Below are positions 58,580 through 64,000 of a DNA stretch of 64,000 bases, one piece after another; position 1 is the first letter of the stretch, and each line of letters opens with the position of its first letter. The stretch lies in NCBI RefSeq assembly GCF_001039355.2, contig NW_019775746.1:1155947-1219946 (forward strand), given 5' to 3'. The translations under genes were made by a program, and so were the position numbers. Source of the DNA: Lingula anatina. Its lineage: Eukaryota > Brachiopoda > Lingulata > Lingulida > Lingulidae. The notes under the pieces were generated by a model. It saw only the letters and a list, made by a program, of their open reading frames with translations, was not told where the DNA came from and searched no databases.

Positions 58580-59128
58580 CTGTGAAAAGAAAGATGAAAC
58601 GTGAGCTTGACAGAGAAATCTACTTCTCTTTCATATTAGGAAAATCTATTAACTGTACCACCTACGGCCTTAAAAGCCATTTCCTTTTCTGCACCATACC
58701 TTCCAGCTATTTTAATATCTGTTCAGACTGATGCTATGGTTTTCAGGGTAAATTTGGTCTCCACTACACTGTTCTGTCCCAAGGGTTATCTACCTTAATT
58801 TGATTTCTAGATTTCAGAAACAAATCTTCCCACACATTTTTTTTTAATGGAATTGCATTTCCTTGTTTTGTTTTATATTTCATGACTTTTTCACCAAAAT
58901 TAAGAAATTAGCAATCTTTACATTTAGCCATAAACTGATTTAGGTCATATCTACAGTGTCACACAATCTCTTCTTGTTATAGATGTTATTAAGCCTAAGG
59001 GAAACAATTTGATTTCTTTTTTCATATTGAAGCTCTAGGGATAAACATTTTAGTTCCACTATTCCACGGAAAGTTTGCTCACATATAATATTCAATACCT
59101 TTTAGAACAGGGAGTGCCCTATATGCTG
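58580..59128. other. No gene detected
   Basis: AT-rich, possible intron of the - strand candidate transcript. Nothing else seen. Confidence 0.45.
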
Positions 59129-59489
59129 AGGGTCTATTATTCTGAAAACTAAAGGAGTCTTGATCTGAAATTGACTGCTATTCCAAATGTAGGAGGGTCG
59201 GCTATTCCGCTAGTCCAAGGGTCCACTTTTTCCGAAGATACAGATAAAATGCAAACAGCACAAAGATAACAAATTCTCGCAGAAAAGTGTACGCATAAGA
59301 TAGCAAAAAGGCACACTATACAAATAGAGCTACCAGTATACATATATATATATATACAGTCTTCTGAGGAAATTTGCTATCTTTATCCAGTTTGCTGTGT
59401 TTTTGGAATAGCAGCTCCTTGGAATGGTGGACCTTCAGGATAGCAGACATTTCGCTTTGGAATAGTGAACCCTCGGATTAACAGACCCT
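59129..59489. mobile_element. Fold-back element of GGGTCYRYTATTCCGAA subrepeats
   Basis: 361 bp. The left end AGGGTCTATTATTCTGAAA is mirrored at the right by GGATTAACAGACCCT. The left arm repeats GCTATTCC and GGGTC words; the right arm carries complements (GGAATAGCAG, GGAATAGTGAACCCT, GGACC). The centre is unrelated AT-rich DNA with a short TA repeat. Same design as the 43246 element. No clear target duplication, so probably old. Confidence 0.65.
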
Positions 59490-60624
59490 AGTATCAGTCA
59501 CATGAGAACATAGGAGGGGAACATCACTTGGATTGTGGTGGATGTACCGTATAGGTGGGAGATGTTGGGGCAAGGGCCAGTTTCAGAAAAAAAAAAATTA
59601 TGCATGATGATGCTTCAGACCAAAAATTACTCTATTTAAGGGGACTTCTACTAGGGCCTCATTCTGAACTAACATAGCCCACAATTTTCATTCCAGAAAT
59701 TAAGACCTATGTTTGGTGTTAAGTTCTGTGGTGGAAAGTGTCCTCAGGCCTGTATAATGTCAAGAGGGTTGACCCTCCTTGGGAGGCAGATCAACTTACC
59801 TGTTGACACTAGACTCCAGCATACATACGTAGTGCTTGAGGTGTGTGTGTGTGTGCGCGCATGTGAGTGTGACTTGAAATAGCTCTCAAGCCTAATTTTT
59901 CTTTTCCTTTCCTCTCTTTATAATAGCAAATATGCCAAGATATTTGCTTATAAAAAGGGAGTCACTGCTCCATATCTTTGCCCCCTCCACACACACACAC
60001 ATATGCACACCCACATGCATGCATGCCCCCCCCCACACACACACACCCAAAACCCACAGACACATCGTATAAAATGCTACATTTTCTACATTGACTAATG
60101 TGTTGAGAATAATCCTGAACCATCCATACAGTTGCTACTGTGTACACTTTTCAATACACCATTACCTCAAAACGCATGCTGCTGTCAATTTAAAGAAACC
60201 AAAACTTCAAAGTAACTTAATATTCCTAAAGCCCTTTCGGTTGCATGTTGTTGTTTAACTTGCAATCAAGCAGTGATTGGAGTTTCAACAGAAAGGCAAT
60301 TTTATGGAAGTATCTCTGAACTAAGGTCAGTGTTCAAAGAGAGTATAACACGAAAAGAAGCTGTTTTGAAATTTTTCAGTGTAAGAAAATATTCAGTAGC
60401 ACACAAATGGCTAATTTTGTTAAATAATAAGTCATGTTAGTAGCAAGGGGTTTCAGACCCATGGGAGGTAGAAGTCACATCTAGAAAATGCCAATTAATG
60501 AAAAGTCAAAATTTCACCAAAAAACTTCATGAAAATTTATCTTATTATCCAAACGTTAGCCAATTAATATTCTGAATAGGTCAAAGTCATTGTTTTGAGC
60601 AGTTTCTTTTCTCAATGAGATCTT
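59490..60624. other. No gene detected; one strong - strand donor
   Basis: GTGTCAACAG|GTAAGTTG on the - strand (last exon base 59800) is a textbook donor, but the sequence to its right runs into a (GT)n tract (59841-59872) and no acceptor is convincing, so it may end a first exon. CA-rich tracts lie at 59988-60050. Confidence 0.4.
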
Positions 60625-60804
60625 CAGGGACGGATCTAGGCCGTCTTCTGGGTCTTCCGGAAGATGGTCAAGAATTTCAAGTCTTTTCAAGATTTTATAT
60701 AGACGGGTATCTAACTTTTTCTGTCGGAAGACGGTCAAAAATGAGGATGGATCAACAAAGATAATTTGGAAGACTGTCAGAAAATATCTCTGGATCCGCC
60801 CCTG
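60625..60804 (-). mobile_element. hAT-like MITE, CAGGGGCGGATCCAGA family, copy 4
   Basis: Ends CAGGGACGGATCTAGGCCGT and ATCTCTGGATCCGCCCCTG, same orientation as the copy at 46 kb. ATCTT adjoins both ends (60620-60624 and 60805-60809), a possible 5-bp target duplication. 180 bp with a few extra bases in the centre. Confidence 0.85.
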
Positions 60805-61134
60805 ATCTTGTGCTCTAGTATGAAGAAAAGGGGTCTCAAAATGGAGAGAACACAACCACTACTCTTAATTATCATTATATTGAAAATTCAATTATGTTTT
60901 TTTTTTTTTTTTTTTTTTGTAATTATATATTTCTAATTTTCCTTCTTTTATCTCATTACCTCTACACATTCAAGATGATGTCATCAATAGAGCCCATCCC
61001 CCTCTACCTTGGAGTTGAGAAAAAAAAACTTAAAAATCATGTCTATTGGGAGAATAGGAGCATCTCTTTCCACTATCAGTAACAATAAGCCCACGTTAAT
61101 TCGGTGGAAGTTGGTATCAGTCTTGTGATGTGAT
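60805..61134. other. No gene detected
   Basis: Contains a T-run of about 20 at 60898-60918. No coding frame. Confidence 0.5.
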
Positions 61135-61335
61135 GACATCATGATAATTACAGCAGACAAGGCAAATGTTAGTTCTTTACCACCAGTCCTCTTATCTGTA
61201 ATTTTTGATATAATTACAACAAATGATGAATACAGGGGACAAGGCAAACTTTAAGATAAGTTATTTGCAATCAGTCCTCTGACTCTCAGGGTGCAATCAT
61301 GATAAATGATGATTACAGTTGACAGGGCACTTCTG
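61135..61335. repeat. Degenerate tandem repeat, ~83-bp period
   Basis: Three units aligned on ATTACAGCAGACAAGGCAAA, ATACAGGGGACAAGGCAAAC and ATTACAGTTGACAGGGCAC at 61147, 61229 and 61312, each also containing CAGTCCTCT and ATGATAA words. Confidence 0.65.
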
Positions 61336-62333
61336 ATTCATTAATTTTAATAACATCATCACTCACTGTGATACTTTTGTTACTCAACAAGCTGCAGCTA
61401 ATTAAGTTTCACCATCACATGACAGTTCTAGGTGTTTTTCTTGGAAGAGTTATGAGATTTTTTTCTTGCAATATGAAGGTCACATTGTCATGACCACCGA
61501 AAAAAAATGGAAAATAATTTTTGATAGCAATGATAAAATAAAAAACTAAAATCACAGTTATTTCGTAACTCCAAAAGCTGTCACACTAATAATAGGATGA
61601 TATACCAGAGATCTTTAAGCAATGAATTTTGAAGTGCCTGTACTAATGCCCCTTTCCCCCGCAGACCCACCACTTATCGCAGAATATGCCGACTACCTGA
61701 GATTTCACTGACAAAAAAAAATCCTTTCAACATACCCCTCTACGACTACTTCACTTCCCAGCACTCAAAGTTTATCTCAAATTTCTACCCCTGACTTAAC
61801 AGTAGCAAAGCTCTTACATCTTAAACTTTAAAAACTGCACTTTTTATATACCTGTAAGTGTGCTGCTACAGCTTTTTACGCTTCACTCAATTGGTTTACA
61901 AGAATGTTTCACTTTGCAACCCCCTTTTTTAAACATTTTTTCAAGAACTTGGTTACTTCAACTACAAGAGGAAATCTCTTTGCAAACTCACAAACAGAAA
62001 ACCGGGGCACCGCTCAGCAGTTCACACAATTTGTTTCATTTGGCCACAGGCGTACAAATAATGATGTTGAAATATATGTCCCTCTCAATACGTGGGCCTA
62101 GCTGACACAATGGCCGAGTTCAACCAAGGGGGAAAGTCAACTAGCTCTTGGATATTATTCCAATAATGAACACAGAGACTCTAATTATGCGTCTGATGAC
62201 TATAAATAGCCTACAGGGAAAAAACGATCTCAGAATTCAAACCTTCAGAGCTCAGTGTGTATGTTCCATTTCTACTGTCTGCGCCACATGATACTTTTTA
62301 TTACATTACGTCAAAATTTCTAAAGTAAAGATG
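61336..62333. other. No gene confirmed
   Basis: A + strand acceptor-like site (CCCCTTTCCCCCGCAG, about 61650-61665) opens a 43-codon frame with no domain. A 65-codon ATG frame at 61904-62101 (MFHFATPFFKHFFKNLVTS...) has reasonable composition, but no splice context and no recognised family. I would not call either a gene. Confidence 0.4.
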
Positions 62334-62492
62334 CAGGTCCATAGTCAGCAAATTCAAAAGGGAGGTCCTTTTTCTGAAAAAGTGGGCCTTCTACAACGAA
62401 ACCTTTGTGTACCTACATCAAATTTTTACCCAGAATGGACCTTTCCCTGACAAAAAGGGCAGTTCTTTCTAAACCCCCAAGCAAAGGGCCTG
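62334..62492 (+). mobile_element. hAT-like MITE, CAGGCTTACAGCCAGCA family, diverged copy
   Basis: Starts CAGGTCCATAGTCAGCAAAT and ends AAGCAAAGGGCCTG. It shares TTTCTGAAAAAGTG, ACATCAAATTTTTA and ACAAAAAGGGCAGTTC with the copy at 54111. 159 bp, older than that copy. Confidence 0.7.
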
Positions 62493-64000
62493 AGACGGCA
62501 GACTTTTTGATTATAAGAATATCTGACTTTCTGTTATTTGGTAACAGATGGCTAGAATTGTGCAGATGTGAAATGGAAGTTGTTGACATCATATCAGGAC
62601 ACTGAGGAGCAAAGATGGCAGATTGAAGCAACTGGAAATTTAGTTAAGATCGCAGTAATAAAAAGCAACTTGGAGCAAACCCAAAAAAAGTGAAAAACAA
62701 GAATGAGAAAAAAAAAACAAAAACAAAAAAACAAAAAACAAAGAAATGATGAAAACAGCTATTATTTCCTGAGACATTGGGTGTCATATTACTGGTTCCT
62801 TTTGTAAACATTTACCATTTTTGTAACAAAATAGAACTAGAAAAAGACACAGTCAGCTTAGACTATACATGCAATATAAGTATTAGAAATGGCCTTGTGG
62901 TTTGAGTAGAAAAGGTGAGCAATTCAAATGCCATTATTACAGAAACATCCTTAATTTCATGCCTTGCAAAATGCATGGTAATCACTCAATCAATACAAAC
63001 AAAATATATAAGTAACTTCTGTCAAATAATGTTTTATTGACAACTTTCTCAAATGTCAATTTGCAAGTTATGAAAAATGAGTTGTCTTTGTGTAAAATGG
63101 TCTAATGTTATAAGTGTCTGAAAATGATGAATCTTAAAAAGAAGAATAATATGAATCTTTAAAAGAAGAATAATATAATAAGTTAGCCTTTTGGAAAATT
63201 TACAGAATTACTCTATTCATCAATCCTACCACCTTGCGTGTCTGCAAACATGCGAAACAAATAACTAGAATAATCATGAAATAATCATAGAATAAATGAT
63301 GGAAGGTTAAATCTGTTTTCCAACCTCTGCGTTTGCTGAACATGCAAATAGTAAATAAACAGGTTGTTGAAGGCAATGTTAAAATCAAAGGGCAATTTAA
63401 CAAGTAAAACATTTACTGGTATTTTTGTGATAATAATCATTTACTTTGGAAGAAAAATTTACTGAAACAGCTATACTATGTTTTGTTTGCTCTTGTCACA
63501 AGAGCATCATCAGGCTGAAGGCCAACAGACCATTGGGTGTTGATAGATCTATATGTAAACAGATTTGGGGTGAAATGACCTGGTAAAAGATGGGGGTGGG
63601 GCAGCTGATACATGTATCCCTGTTCTCTATTCAAATAGGATTCCTTGGAACCATGAGCAATTTTAATGATAAAGTAAAATATTGTTTGGCAACAAGGCTG
63701 ACATAAACTTATCAAAAGCACTTCAACACACAAAATGCTAATTTCACACCAAGGGAGGTCAATCTGTGGCCCTGGTAGAGGGTCGACATCTGAGCAGACA
63801 GACCTCTGTCAGCCTTTTAACCTTGATGTGTTCTTTAATTGCTTCTTTTGTCCACTGGGAATGTCCTCTTTCCAATATTTCTGTACCATGTTTAGTTCAC
63901 ATGGGGATAAAGATTTGGAGTGAGCTGGGCCAGAAACAAAATTTAGTGTGTGTGTGTGTATGTGTATCTGAATGTGGTAGTATGTATTGTAGGAGAACAT
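62493..64000. other. No gene detected
   Basis: AT-rich with an A/C-rich run at 62707-62743 and a 25-bp tandem pair (GAATCTTTAAAAGAAGAATAATAT type) at 63130-63177. Frames at the right edge show no domain, and a (TG)n tract lies at 63946-63966. Confidence 0.45.

Noticed and set aside
61860-62105. Two overlapping ORFs of 81 and 65 codons
   Set aside because: No recognisable domain, no splice signals that would join them to other exons, and overlapping frames of this size are expected in a window of this length.
63476-63733. 85-codon ORF containing VGLQPDDALVTRA
   Set aside because: It looked retroelement-like at first glance, but I could not name a family and no reverse transcriptase, RNase H or integrase motif lies nearby.
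1-64000. tRNA, rRNA, CRISPR arrays, operons, riboswitches, integrated viruses
   Set aside because: No T-loop/anticodon patterns, rRNA blocks, spaced direct repeats or viral polymerase motifs were seen; the window is a eukaryotic, intron-type genome where prokaryotic features do not apply.

Overview
This is an AT-rich animal genome window with two confident protein genes at its left end and about 55 kb of mostly non-coding, repeat-rich DNA to the right. The genes are a long poly-C2H2 zinc-finger gene, cut by the left edge, and a ZC3H10-type CCCH zinc-finger gene. No autonomous transposon, virus, tRNA, rRNA or CRISPR array was recognised. The source is probably a highly heterozygous marine invertebrate, perhaps a lophotrochozoan such as a mollusc. 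The grounds are the long GA/CA microsatellites, many short MITE-like elements, frequent TACATGTA and ACTAGT words, and two adjacent near-identical 1.5-1.8 kb blocks each joined through a single N. The species is inference only.

Layout. 1-3062 (+) is the C2H2 gene (14 fingers, 5' end missing). 3063-7312 is a convergent 3' flank shared with the ZC3H10 gene. It holds two MITEs, polyadenylation-signal candidates for both strands, an orphan exon candidate on + (4498-4577) and a more convincing terminal coding exon candidate on - (6941-7130). 7313-8560 (-) is the ZC3H10-like coding sequence, preceded by a likely 5'UTR exon whose splice acceptor lies at 8895-8897. From 9 kb to the right edge there is no confident coding sequence. 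There are instead at least nine families of short inverted-repeat elements, several minisatellites (22, ~31, ~80 and ~83 bp periods) and many microsatellites. Two block duplications (23256-26674 and 41843-45139) look like allelic copies placed side by side by the assembler.

Strong splice-donor words of the form G|GTAAGT are much commoner on the - strand (six seen) than on the + strand (one seen, inside a MITE). One - strand set near 32.4 kb has a TATA box, an initiator-like start, a first-exon donor and a downstream acceptor/donor pair. This suggests one or more poorly coding - strand transcripts, or distant 5' exons of a gene read leftwards. It is a hypothesis for RNA data to decide.

Functionally, the two genes encode a probable nuclear DNA-binding regulator and a probable RNA-binding regulator. 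They are tail-to-tail, so their 3' ends may overlap. Nothing in the sequence ties them to one pathway.
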